A DNA stretch of 64,000 nt from Shewanella abyssi (GCF_023284025.1 NZ_JAKIKR010000006.1:1-64000); one strand, 5' to 3'. Shown: positions 41,371 to 50,989, counted from the stretch's first letter. The notes: generated from the sequence alone by a model not told the origin. Translations and numbers: made by a program.

Positions 41371-41502
41371 GCAGCATATAAGAAGCTGTTAATATGATTA
41401 ATCGTGCCGATGTTTGCTGCTGATTAATCGTGCCACACACAATGTTTGCGGTATTGCTTGGGGTAACTAAGCTTACTTTATTAGCTGATATTTGTAATAG
41501 GT

Positions 41503-41710
41503 GAGCCTTGTCTCAATGAGCTAATTGCCCGCATGGCCAACAAAGAAGACAACTGCAGCGGACGATTTTGGGAGGGGGAGGTTCAGTGTTAAAGATTACC
41601 TGACCTGGGTCGATGAAACAGGGCGTATCATTAGGGGTGATAAGCGAGGAGCAATCAGCACACAAAGCCAGCAGATTTTGACTAGGCTAAATCGCCTGAA
41701 ACTGAAATAA
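41503..41710 (+). pseudogene. Remnant of a REP-associated (Y1/IS200-type) transposase
   Basis: Two pieces in different frames. Up to about 41582: NELIARMANKEDNCSGRFWEG, the usual segment before FKSQALLD in these transposases. From about 41570 onward in the other frame: RFSVKDYLTWVDETGRIIRGDKRGAIS, which corresponds to the C-terminal region (YLELVDWTGR...DKRG). The catalytic Tyr and His part and the centre are missing, so it is a deletion relic. Confidence 0.6.
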
Positions 41711-42376
41711 AAAGTGCAGCTTAAAATTTAAGCAAGTAGTGCCAAGTACCTTAAAAAAATACCGTACACTTCAAATCTGCAGTAAACTTTTAACATTATA
41801 TAATATCAATATTAATATTTTTCATTATAAATATTTGTATCTCTATAAATGATTCACTCTATTATTTTATAAATATCCAATGTCAATCTGCAGTCGTTTA
41901 ATCTATGTAAATACAGTCCATTAGTATAGAACACTTAATTAAATCCAAAATATTCATAATGTCTAATGTTTGCTTCACAATACTGTGAAGAACTCCACTG
42001 TCAAAAGGTCAATTTTTTGACAGCAGCATGTTGCGAATGGTATTCGTTTCGTGTAAAACATGTTGCTGAATCGTATGAAGGTTGTATTTTTATTGGTGTC
42101 AATAGTTCGTAAGTGTGTGTTTCTGGTTGCTATTTATGCGCGTACCAAGCTCGGCTGGTTAAATATCAACCTGTTCGTATGAGGGGGAGCTGACTTTACT
42201 TGGGGCATATCAATATCCAAATTTATCTAGTAGAAATTATTTTACGTTAACTGCCAATTACATTCCGTTTTCATACTGCACGAAAAAAATATACGAATAA
42301 ATAACTCCAGTCATTAATACAGCTGTAAATAACTTGCTGAGTAGGCTGGAGTTAGATAACTATAAATGAGACTTAA
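41711..42376. other. AT-rich promoter region of the giant gene, with stacked inverted repeats
   Basis: 665 bp without a gene. At 41973-41990 CTTCACA/TGTGAAG; at 41998-42023 CTGTCAAAA/TTTTGACAG; and at 42021-42068 a nested pair, CAGCAGCATGTT with AACATGTTGCTG enclosing CGAAT-ggt-ATTCG. These sit about 310-400 bp before the giant gene. The direct promoter is not evident. A weak ribosome binding site precedes ATG 42377. Confidence 0.55.
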
Positions 42377-45300
42377 ATGAATAAAATAAAATTCCGTCTT
42401 CCTGATAGGCGGGCACTGATTTCGAGTGCGATTTTACTGTCGTGTATCGGCTCTCCCTTGAGCATTGCATATGCACAAACCGGTGCCACCTATATTACCG
42501 ATACCGGCCCGACTTTGGATGAATATTTTGGCAATGGAAATACCATTAGCTTTGACATTAATCTTAGTGGTGAACTACCTGCTAGTGATGCCAAATTAAC
42601 CATTTATGGCCATGATGTAGATGAGGAAGCAGGGGAGTTAGATGAAGTATTTTTCAATGGATACAGCTTAGGTTATTTAAGTGGAGAAGATGAAAAGTGG
42701 AGCACGACCATTTTTGATCTTCCTCTTGAGTACATACAGGCAAACAACAACAGTGTTACCGTTGAACCAGACGTCATGGGTACTGGCTGGGTGGTAAAGG
42801 TTGACTGGGGACAGTTGTTGATCGATGGTGGCTCACGGGAACATGCAGAAACAACTCGGGTAACGATTGCAGACTACAGCGTTTTTAATTCAACGGTTAA
42901 CATCGATACCACATCGAGTGTATCTGTAAAAAGCGATGGTGATTTCAGGCTAGAAGTGAGCTTGGTAGCGCCTGATCAAACGGCAACAAGTGTTGATAGC
43001 CACAATTTTTCTGCCAGTGCAGGTGAGCAGAAACTATTGGGTGTCACCTCAAATTATAATCTGTCATTGGCCAGTGGCACCTATACCATCAAAGCGAGCA
43101 TATTTTACATTGATAACGGCGTGCCGATTCAACAGGATATTGATGAAACAAGCTTTGAACATGTTATAAACTTGGGGCCACAACAGAGCAATACAGCTCC
43201 TATTGCCAATGATGATACCGCAACGGTTGATGAAGATAGCAGCGTGACTATTGATGTATTGTCAAATGACTCTGATGCAGAAGATGGCAAGCCGACGATC
43301 ACCAGTGCTAGCGCCACAAATGGCAGTGTGAACATAGTCAATGACAAACTTTTTTATCAGCCAAACAGCCAGTTTAGTGGTGTCGATACCATCAGTTACA
43401 CAGTGAGTGACTCCGAGAATGAAACAGATACAGCGATAGTCACAGTCACGATCAATCAAATTAATGATGCACCAACGATTACCGGCAGCCCAAGTACTCA
43501 GATCAATCAAGGCCAGGCGTATAGTTTCAGCTCTGCAGCTGCTGATATCGATGGCGACAGCTTGTATTTCAGCGCGACAGGACTGCCGCAGTGGGCAAGT
43601 TTCAATGCGCAAACGGGTCAGTTAACTGGCACGCCAAGCAACGGTGATATCGGCAACTCTGCTGCCATTGTCATTACGGTACGCGATCGCCAAACCGGTG
43701 GCCTCAGTGCCAGCTTAGCGCCGTTCAATATCGAAGTTTTCAATATAAACGATGCGCCAACCATCACAGGTAACCCAAGTACCAGTGTCAATCAAGGCCA
43801 AGCCTATAGCTTCAGCCCAACGGCTGCTGATATCGATGGCGACAGCTTGTATTTCAGCGTCACAGGACTGCCTCAGTGGGCCAGTTTTAATGGGCAAACA
43901 GGCCTGATCACTGGCACGCCAAGTAACGATGATATCGGCAACTCTGCTGCCATTGTCATTACGGTACGCGACCGCCAAACCGGTGGTCTCACTGCAAGCT
44001 TAGCGCCGTTCAATATTGAAGTTATCAATATTAATGATGCTCCGACCATCACAGGTAACCCAAGTACCAGTGTCAATCAAGATCAGGCCTATAGCTTTAG
44101 CCCAACAGCTGCTGATATCGATGGTGATAGCTTGTATTTCAGCGTCACAGGACTTCCGCAGTGGGCAAGCTTCAATGGGCAAACGGGTCAGTTAACTGGC
44201 ACGCCAAGCAACGGTGATATCGGCAACTCTGCTGCCATTGTCATTACGGTACGCGATCGCCAAACCGGTGGCCTCAGTGCCAGCTTAGCGCCGTTCAATA
44301 TCGAAGTTTTCAATATAAACGATGCGCCAACCATCACAGGTAACCCAAGTACCAGTGTCAATCAAGGCCAAGCCTATAGCTTCAGCCCAACGGCTGCTGA
44401 TATCGATGGCGACAACCTGTATTTCAGCATCACAGGACTGCCTCAGTGGGCAAGTTTTAATGGGCAAACAGGCCTGATCACTGGCACGCCAAGTAACGAT
44501 GATATCGGCAACTCTGCTGCCATTGTCATTACGGTACGCGACCGCCAAACCGGTGGTCTCACTGCAAGCTTAGCGCCGTTCAATATTGAAGTTATCAATA
44601 TTAATGATGCACCGACCATCACAGGTAACCCAAGTACCAGTGTCAATCAAGACCAAGCCTATAGCTTCAGCCCAACAGCTGCTGATATCGATGGTGATAA
44701 CTTGTATTTCAGCGTGACAGGTTTACCGCTGTGGGCCAGTTTTAATGTGCAAACAGGCCTGATCACTGGCACCCCAAGTAACGATGATATCGGCCACTCT
44801 GCTGCCATTGTCATTACGGTACGCGATCGCCAAAGCGGTGGTCTCAGTGCGAGCTTAGCGCCGTTCAATATTGAAGTTGTCAATGTTAACGATGCGCCAA
44901 CGATTACCGGCAACCCAAGTACCAGTGTCAATCAAGACCAAGCCTATAGCTTCAGCCCAACAGCTGCTGATATCGATGGTGATAACTTGTATTTCAGCGT
45001 CACAGGACTGCCGCTGTGGACCAGTTTTAATGTGCAAACAGGCCTGATCACTGGCACCCCAAGTAACGATGATATCGGCCACTCTGCTGCCATTGTCATT
45101 ACGGTACGCGATCGCCAAACTGCGGGTCTCAGTGCGAGCTTAGCGCCGTTCAATATTGAAGTTATCAATATTAATGATGCACCGACCATCACAGGTAACC
45201 CAAGTACCAGTGTCAATCAAGATCAGGTCTATAGCTTCAGCCCAACAGCTGCTGATATCGATGGTGATAACTTGTATTTCAGCGTCACAGGACTGCCGCA

Positions 45301-48300
45301 GTGGGCAAGCTTCAATGCGCAAACGGGTCAGTTAACTGGCACCCCAAGTAACGATGATACCGGCAACTCTGCTGCCATTGTCATTACGGTACGCGATCGC
45401 CAAACTGGTGGTCTCAGTGCGAGCTTAGCGCCGTTCAATATTGAAGTTGTCAATGTTAACGATGCGCCAGAAGCTGCCAATGACACCGCAATCGTAGATG
45501 AAGATAACAGCGTTACTATCGCTGTGTTAAGTAACGATACAGATAAAGATGATGACAAGCTTACCTTAGTCTCTGCAAGTGCAAATAATGGTGAGGCGAG
45601 AATTACCGCAGATAAACTACTTTATAAGCCTGACGCTGATTACTATGGAATAGACACCATAATTTATAGCATCAAGGATGGTAAAGGAGGGCAAGCCAGC
45701 GCTACTGTCACCGTTACTGTAAATAGTGTTAACGATGCACCTGTTACAAAGCCTAGCAGTGCAGAAGTGATGGAAGATGAAAGTGTCACTATCGATGTCG
45801 TCCATAATATTAAGGATATTGACGGCGGCATCATTACGCTAGTTCACGCTGCGGCCGAAAACGGTACCGTGTCGATTGTCGATGGCAAACTGGTCTTTAC
45901 GCCGAATGCAAATTTCCATGGTGTAGATACGATCACCTATACCATCACAGATGGTCAAGGCGCTGAAGTTTCCGAAATAGTGACTGTCACAGTGAAGCCT
46001 AAAAATGATGCTCCAGAGATTGAGGGAACGCCAATCACAGAAATTGTGGAAGGTGAAGCGTATCAATTTGCGCCAGTGGCGAGTGATTTAGATATAGACG
46101 ATGAGTTGAAATTCTCTGTAGAGGGGGCGCCGAACTGGTTAAGTCTCGATACTAAAACGGGTCTGCTAACGGGTATTGCTGAGTTTAGTGATGTGGGCTT
46201 ACACGGACCGATTAACCTATCTGTCACAGACGGCATTGAAACCGCTGCGTTAGATGCCTTTAACATTCAGGTGATTGCTAAAGATAGCGATGGAGATGGT
46301 CTACCTGATGGTAATGAACTCTTGTGTCAATTGGACCCATTTGATCCAACAGATGCAAATGCAGATAGCGATGGTGATGGCATAACCAACAGTGAAGAGT
46401 GTCTCAATGGCGGTGATCCATTCCTTGATGATGTCGCGCCTGAATTACAGCTCCCACAGGATGTCAGTATCGATGCAAACGCACTATTTACTAAGGTTGA
46501 ATTGGGTACTGCTGAGGCTTTCGATTATCTCGAAGGTGTTAAAGTCAGCTGCTGCGAGCCACAGCCAACATCACTGATTGATGGTCTACCATTTTTCCAA
46601 CCTGGTATTACAAAGGTGATTTGGGAAGCAACTGATGCAGCCGGTAATACCAGCCAGGCAGAGCAAACGGTTAATGTGCATCCATTGATCACCTTCGCAA
46701 AAGATCAAACAGTTACAGAGGATAACCAGATACAAGTTCAAGTTCATCTTAACGGTCCATCACCTGTGTACCCGCTAGAAATCGGCTACCTAGTATCAGG
46801 TACCGCGACTGACACCGATCACGACCTCGAGTCTGGGATACTGGTTATCGAAGAGGGGATCGAGGCGAGTATCACTTTCAATATCTTTGATGATGATATT
46901 GATGGCGAGGGCAGTGAAACCATCGAATTGACCTTAGATGGCGATTTTAACATGGGTAACAAGCAAAGCCATCTGATCACAATCGTTGAGGGTAACCTTG
47001 CACCTAAGGTTGAATTAACCGTTAACCAAAATGGTATTCAACGGACACAGTTAGCAAGTGACGACGGTTTAGTCACCATAGATGCTCAAGTGAGTGACCT
47101 AAATATCACCGATAGCCATCTGTTAGAGTGGCAGATAAGTGATGACAGTATTATTAATCTGTCCTCCGATCCTGATGTGTTTAGCTTTGATCCTGCAGGG
47201 CTAACCCCGGGTGTCTTTACCATAGCTGTTTCTGTTAGTGATGATGGCGAGCCTGTGTTAACGACACAGGCTGAACACAGGCTGTTACTAAGGTCTAGTC
47301 TGCCGACTTTAGGTTTAGGTGACAGTGATAACGATGGGATCTCTGACCGAGAAGAAGGCTATGGAGATATGGATTTCGACGGCATTCCCGATTACCTAGA
47401 TGTCATTGCAGAGTCTAACGTGCTCCCTGAAAGAGCGGCTAACCAGCAAGGTTATCTGGTTGAGTGCGACCCTGGTGTGAGTTGTCGATTAGGAAACTAC
47501 GCCTTACTCGGTGAGCATGGTGGCGTGCAGATCACTGCAGATGATATTGCCATTGAAGGTGATGATCTTATCGCCGATAGCTATAGCAATGTGGGTGGGG
47601 TTTTCAACTTTGAGATCCACGACCTACCTATTGCCGGTCAATCTGTACAGGTAGTTATGCCACAGCGCGTACAGATCCCAGCAAATGGGGTTTACCGTAA
47701 GTTTATCGACGGTCAGTGGACTCATTTCACCGAAGATGCTAACAACTCCTTGAGTTCTGCCCTAGGAGAGCCTGGATACTGTCCACCCCCTGGTGAGAGC
47801 AGCTATCGTGCAGGCCTAAACGAGGGTGATTGGTGTGTACAGGTAAATATTGAAGATGGTGGGCCTAATGATGCCGATGGCATAGTGAATGCGAGGATTG
47901 TCGATCCCGGTGGCGTCGCTATCTCTCACAGCGTTGCACCTGTGAATTCAGATAAAGATGCTAGTAATTCAGGCGGCAGTCTAAATTGGCTATATCTGTT
48001 ACTGACAGCGAGTGTCGTTGCCTGCCGACGTAAAAGGGTAAAAAACCGTAAAGCATTGGCACTTACTGGGGTCGCTCTGGCCTCAGCAATGCAACCTATA
48101 GCGGCTCAAGCTGCGGAAGAAGCACCAACTGATTTGACAGCCCAAGGCTGGTTTGTTTCGGGTGACTTAGGCATGGTGACATCAACAGGAAGTGAAGATC
48201 GTATCAATGCAGGTATTGCGGGGTTCGATGCTCAGCTTACCGATCTCAACGAGCAGCGATTTGGTTGGAAACTTGGCGCGGGTTATCGCTTTAATGACTA

Positions 48301-49180
48301 CTTTTCATTGGCTTTGGAGTTCATTGAACTGGGCGAGGTGGATGTGAGTTTTGCTGGTGAAGTTGCCGATCCGTTAGCGTTTTATGAGCAAATAGAGAAA
48401 CTTCATCCCGTTTCAGCTAGAGGCCCAGGTTTATCTATGCTATTGCACTATCCCATAATGCAAGATATCGACCTACAGGGACGCCTAGGCGCTTTACGCT
48501 GGGAGGATCAATATGATACTCACGAACCCATCGATGGGTTCGTCGGTAGTGATACTGACAAAGGAACCGATCTCTATTACGGCCTTGGTGTCAGTTGGCG
48601 TGTAGCGCCTAAATGGGAAGCCAATCTAGAGTGGCAACGATTTAATCTGCAAGATACCACAAACATGTTTAGCTTAGGGATCAGGTATTACTTTGGTGAT
48701 GCTAAGTCTACAATTAGCAGTTACTCAGCCCCTGCAACTGCGAACACTCCAGCAGTGAAAGAGCCAGCGGTAGTTGCGCCAGCAGTGGTAAACGTAGCGG
48801 TAATAAAAGCTGCACCAAGCCCGCTACCTGCAATCGCTCAGCCGCAAATGATGGTGGTCAAGTTTGCTCGCGATAGCAGTGTCCCGCAAGGTGATGAACT
48901 GGTGCAACTGGATGATTTTATCAGCCAGTGGGCTAACAAGAGTGTGGAGTTCATCATCGCTGGGCATACATCTTTGCGCGGTGCACAAGCCTATAACCAG
49001 ACGCTTTCTGAGCGTCGTGCCAACTTTATTGCGAAACACCTGTTAAAAACACACGGGCTGAAGGTTAAAGTCATACGTGCCTATGGTGAGACCAGGCTTA
49101 AAGTCACAGGAAGTGATGAAGCCGCCAATGCACAAAATCGTAGAGTAGAGGTCAGCATACAAGCCAAGTCATCTCTCTAG
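42377..49180 (+). CDS. Giant surface protein: cadherin-like repeats, calcium-binding repeats, internal GlyGly-CTERM-like segment, OmpA barrel and OmpA domain
   Basis: 2267 residues. Signal peptide 1-33 (ends AYA before QTGA). About 34-270 is a beta-rich N-terminal region. A tandem-95/cadherin-like repeat covers 271-361 (NDDTATVDEDSSVTIDVLSND), followed by seven 95-residue He_PIG-like repeats (362-1026). Two more tandem-95 repeats and a He_PIG-type repeat lead to calcium-binding thrombospondin-3-like motifs (about 1302, DSDGDGLPDGNE). Then a HYR-like domain, a Calx-beta-type domain (about 1437), and a second DSDNDGISD motif (about 1648). At 1865-1887 SGGSLNWLYLLLTASVVACRRKR looks like a GlyGly-CTERM sorting tail. 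Residues 1893-1912 look like a second signal peptide (ending AQA before AEE). From 1913 there is an OmpA-like barrel, and about 2150-2267 the peptidoglycan-binding OmpA domain. It is probably two ancestral genes joined. No obvious partner genes adjacent. Confidence 0.85.
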   Translation: MNKIKFRLPDRRALISSAILLSCIGSPLSIAYAQTGATYITDTGPTLDEYFGNGNTISFDINLSGELPASDAKLTIYGHDVDEEAGELDEVFFNGYSLGYLSGEDEKWSTTIFDLPLEYIQANNNSVTVEPDVMGTGWVVKVDWGQLLIDGGSREHAETTRVTIADYSVFNSTVNIDTTSSVSVKSDGDFRLEVSLVAPDQTATSVDSHNFSASAGEQKLLGVTSNYNLSLASGTYTIKASIFYIDNGVPIQQDIDETSFEHVINLGPQQSNTAPIANDDTATVDEDSSVTIDVLSNDSDAEDGKPTITSASATNGSVNIVNDKLFYQPNSQFSGVDTISYTVSDSENETDTAIVTVTINQINDAPTITGSPSTQINQGQAYSFSSAAADIDGDSLYFSATGLPQWASFNAQTGQLTGTPSNGDIGNSAAIVITVRDRQTGGLSASLAPFNIEVFNINDAPTITGNPSTSVNQGQAYSFSPTAADIDGDSLYFSVTGLPQWASFNGQTGLITGTPSNDDIGNSAAIVITVRDRQTGGLTASLAPFNIEVININDAPTITGNPSTSVNQDQAYSFSPTAADIDGDSLYFSVTGLPQWASFNGQTGQLTGTPSNGDIGNSAAIVITVRDRQTGGLSASLAPFNIEVFNINDAPTITGNPSTSVNQGQAYSFSPTAADIDGDNLYFSITGLPQWASFNGQTGLITGTPSNDDIGNSAAIVITVRDRQTGGLTASLAPFNIEVININDAPTITGNPSTSVNQDQAYSFSPTAADIDGDNLYFSVTGLPLWASFNVQTGLITGTPSNDDIGHSAAIVITVRDRQSGGLSASLAPFNIEVVNVNDAPTITGNPSTSVNQDQAYSFSPTAADIDGDNLYFSVTGLPLWTSFNVQTGLITGTPSNDDIGHSAAIVITVRDRQTAGLSASLAPFNIEVININDAPTITGNPSTSVNQDQVYSFSPTAADIDGDNLYFSVTGLPQWASFNAQTGQLTGTPSNDDTGNSAAIVITVRDRQTGGLSASLAPFNIEVVNVNDAPEAANDTAIVDEDNSVTIAVLSNDTDKDDDKLTLVSASANNGEARITADKLLYKPDADYYGIDTIIYSIKDGKGGQASATVTVTVNSVNDAPVTKPSSAEVMEDESVTIDVVHNIKDIDGGIITLVHAAAENGTVSIVDGKLVFTPNANFHGVDTITYTITDGQGAEVSEIVTVTVKPKNDAPEIEGTPITEIVEGEAYQFAPVASDLDIDDELKFSVEGAPNWLSLDTKTGLLTGIAEFSDVGLHGPINLSVTDGIETAALDAFNIQVIAKDSDGDGLPDGNELLCQLDPFDPTDANADSDGDGITNSEECLNGGDPFLDDVAPELQLPQDVSIDANALFTKVELGTAEAFDYLEGVKVSCCEPQPTSLIDGLPFFQPGITKVIWEATDAAGNTSQAEQTVNVHPLITFAKDQTVTEDNQIQVQVHLNGPSPVYPLEIGYLVSGTATDTDHDLESGILVIEEGIEASITFNIFDDDIDGEGSETIELTLDGDFNMGNKQSHLITIVEGNLAPKVELTVNQNGIQRTQLASDDGLVTIDAQVSDLNITDSHLLEWQISDDSIINLSSDPDVFSFDPAGLTPGVFTIAVSVSDDGEPVLTTQAEHRLLLRSSLPTLGLGDSDNDGISDREEGYGDMDFDGIPDYLDVIAESNVLPERAANQQGYLVECDPGVSCRLGNYALLGEHGGVQITADDIAIEGDDLIADSYSNVGGVFNFEIHDLPIAGQSVQVVMPQRVQIPANGVYRKFIDGQWTHFTEDANNSLSSALGEPGYCPPPGESSYRAGLNEGDWCVQVNIEDGGPNDADGIVNARIVDPGGVAISHSVAPVNSDKDASNSGGSLNWLYLLLTASVVACRRKRVKNRKALALTGVALASAMQPIAAQAAEEAPTDLTAQGWFVSGDLGMVTSTGSEDRINAGIAGFDAQLTDLNEQRFGWKLGAGYRFNDYFSLALEFIELGEVDVSFAGEVADPLAFYEQIEKLHPVSARGPGLSMLLHYPIMQDIDLQGRLGALRWEDQYDTHEPIDGFVGSDTDKGTDLYYGLGVSWRVAPKWEANLEWQRFNLQDTTNMFSLGIRYYFGDAKSTISSYSAPATANTPAVKEPAVVAPAVVNVAVIKAAPSPLPAIAQPQMMVVKFARDSSVPQGDELVQLDDFISQWANKSVEFIIAGHTSLRGAQAYNQTLSERRANFIAKHLLKTHGLKVKVIRAYGETRLKVTGSDEAANAQNRRVEVSIQAKSSL
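43460..45454 (+). repeat. Seven tandem 285-bp coding repeats
   Basis: Unit starts at 43460, 43745, 44030, 44315, 44600, 44885 and 45170, with exact 285-bp spacing (95 codons). Neighbouring units are very alike at DNA level; units 2 and 4 differ at only a few bases. The units fall into a two-unit (570-bp) pattern visible in the linker residues: EVFN, EVIN, EVFN, EVIN, EVVN, EVIN, EVVN. Confidence 0.95.
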
Positions 49181-49229
49181 GTTTGTTCAAGCCCTAGATT
49201 AGGGTTAGATAAGTGCTAAGGCAGTAGCC

Positions 49230-49257
49230 AAAACGCCGCGATTAATCGCGGCGTTTT
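49230..49257 (+). terminator. Terminator of the giant gene
   Basis: AAAACGCCGCGATTAATCGCGGCGTTTTC, 50 bp after the stop codon. Confidence 0.88.
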
Positions 49258-49374
49258 CATTTTTAGCCCTCAACCACAATGGACCCGACGGCCTCCTTTT
49301 AGATATTGCGCTCTGCGGCTACGCGACAGCAAGAGCACAGCATGCAGCCCCTGTATCTAAGGCTAGAGGCTGGT

Positions 49375-49487
49375 TTACACAAACGAGTAGCTGCTTTGAC
49401 TCAGTTTCAATATAGTGGATTCAATTAGCGCTAGCTGCTTTTCGAACTCTGTTTCATCGCATGTGCCGCCAATACTTAATCGAATAT
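49375..49487 (-). pseudogene. C-terminal fragment resembling a PLP aminotransferase / MocR protein
   Basis: On the minus strand the frame reads IRLSIGGTCDETEFEKQLALIES and ends YSFV before TAA. This is like the terminal domain of fold-type I aminotransferases in MocR-type regulators. It overlaps the glycine-rich plus-strand fragment, so the junction is near 49480. Read as decayed. The identification is tentative. Confidence 0.35.
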
Positions 49488-49701
49488 GATTATGGTGTTG
49501 GTGGATTAGTAGGTGGTAAGGTTGGTAATTGTTTTGCTGGTAAGTTAGATAGCATGTCTAATGCCGAGGGGAATTGCTTCTCAAGTTTCTAGCACCACAA
49601 GAAGCGTTATGGTTGGTAATACTGCTGCAACAGGCTTAGCAAATAAAGCCGCAGATCTAGGGATTTCCGTAGCGGATAAGAAAGTGAAAGAAAACTTATA
49701 A
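49461..49701 (+). pseudogene. Frameshifted glycine-rich fragment, possibly a toxin-delivery protein tail
   Basis: In one frame YDYGVGGLVGGKVGNCFAGKL ends at a TAG; the next frame continues STTRSVMVGNTAATGLANKAAD and finishes VKENL at TAA 49699-49701. The glycine-rich, alanine-rich segment resembles the pre-toxin region of polymorphic toxins. A small membrane protein follows 15 bp later, in the place where an immunity gene would be. Speculative. Confidence 0.35.
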
Positions 49702-49716
49702 AAAGGCTAAATGTGA

Positions 49717-49917
49717 ATGGAATTTTTTAGGTTATATAAAGTTCAATTAATATCTTACTTTTTCTTATCATTAATATGCGGAGGAGTTATATCAATTGAA
49801 AATGGTTTAATTCGTGGGTTAGGTTTTACTGTAGTCTGCCTAGTGTTTTTGACCTCTGTATCATACTTTTCTTACCGGAAAAGTATTTCTAAAAATGGGA
49901 AAAGAGACATTAAGTAA
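49717..49917 (+). CDS. Small membrane protein, possible immunity protein
   Basis: 66 residues with two hydrophobic spans (VQLISYFFLSLICGGVI and GLGFTVVCLVFLTSVSYF) and a basic C terminus (SYRKSISKNGKRDIK). The ATG has only a weak ribosome binding site. It follows the glycine-rich pseudogene by 15 bp. Composition (AT-rich) differs from core neighbours, suggesting transfer. No recognised family; the immunity idea rests only on position. Confidence 0.45.
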   Translation: MEFFRLYKVQLISYFFLSLICGGVISIENGLIRGLGFTVVCLVFLTSVSYFSYRKSISKNGKRDIK

Positions 49918-50078
49918 TGTCGCAAAAATTACTGACTAAGATTTGAATTCAAAGCTCCGCAAGGGGCTTTATTTTTGGCTGCTTTGAAGCCAAACCGCGT
50001 TCTAAATTCAAGTACACACGAGAGTAAAAAGGAGCTGTTGCTGCTTTTTTTATAACTAAACTTTATCCGTAAAAACAT

Positions 50079-50729
50079 TTACTGACCGAAAACAAACGCT
50101 TGCTCACTCTCAAGCCAGGTCGGGTATTTCTTCATTATCGTTATAAACTCATCACTCTGAAGATGATCCGCTAACCATAGTTGCACATTTTTATAAGCGG
50201 ATTGCTCGAACCAGACTTTGTCGACATGGGCAAACTGCCTGATGAAAGGATAGATGGCATAATCAGCTATAGAGGGTGTTATTCCCAAAAGCTGAGGGTG
50301 TTTGGTTAATAGGCTTTCAAGTTGGGCGATAAACACTTCGCCTTGTTCACGGTAATACTGCTGACTGTATTCGGGATTGCGGTCGGCATATTTATATTTA
50401 TCTAGCCAGTCTTTAAAGACCTGATCATTATAATCAATCAGTGCTTTAGCTGATTCTTGTTTGTTGCTAGCCGCTGTTAATAGCAGGTCGTTGGGATCGT
50501 TTTGTGCCAGTGCCCAACACATGATCTCGAAACTCTCTTCAATCACTTCACCATTGGGTAAAATCAATACAGGCACAGTGCCTTTCGGTGAGGCTAACAG
50601 CATCGCCTCTGGCTTATTTTTCAGCACGATTTCTCGCAAGCTAACCGTTTTGTTTGCGAGAACTAGGCCAAGCCTAGCGCGCATCGCGTAGGGGCAACGC
50701 CTAAATGAATACAATGTGGGTAGGGTCAT
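50079..50729 (-). CDS. Glutathione S-transferase
   Basis: 216 residues. The N-terminal thioredoxin-like domain has SFRRCPYAMRARLGL, a CPYAMR active-site motif of the omega/GrxB-like class, then KGTVPVLILPNGEVIEESFEIMCW with the cis-Pro and glutathione-binding Glu-Ser. The C-terminal helical domain is present (LLGITPSIADYAIYPFIRQFA, the conserved Asp of GST C). Likely a cytoplasmic thiol transferase or deglutathionylase. Single gene, no obvious operon partners. Confidence 0.85.
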   Translation of the reverse strand: MTLPTLYSFRRCPYAMRARLGLVLANKTVSLREIVLKNKPEAMLLASPKGTVPVLILPNGEVIEESFEIMCWALAQNDPNDLLLTAASNKQESAKALIDYNDQVFKDWLDKYKYADRNPEYSQQYYREQGEVFIAQLESLLTKHPQLLGITPSIADYAIYPFIRQFAHVDKVWFEQSAYKNVQLWLADHLQSDEFITIMKKYPTWLESEQAFVFGQ

Positions 50730-50989
50730 AATATTATTGTTTGAATAAAAACTATGCTGCTATTTTTAACTGACTCAAGCTAAATAACAATCATTATTCA
50801 GTTTTATGATAATGCTGGGTTAGGGCAACGAATTAAGCTAATACTATTAACCTTACTTTTTGTACCTGTTTGTTGCGGCGTGATTCAGGTAGACTTCGTG
50901 CTCTATTTTGTGCGGTGGCTCACATTTCGCCTCTGCGGTTCTAAATGCACTGAAGATGAAGCTTCAGCGAGCAGTATTAAGAGGTTTGT

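Larger units (their letters stand above)
49258..49716. other. Gene debris between the giant gene and the small membrane protein
   Basis: No intact gene. The left part (49258-49374) carries nothing I can name. The right part is covered by two overlapping fragment calls listed separately, one on each strand. Confidence 0.5.

Noticed and set aside
43129-45558. Repeated minus-strand frames of 60-116 codons inside the giant gene
   Set aside because: They recur only because the plus-strand coding repeats recur; each is a shadow frame of the 285-bp units.
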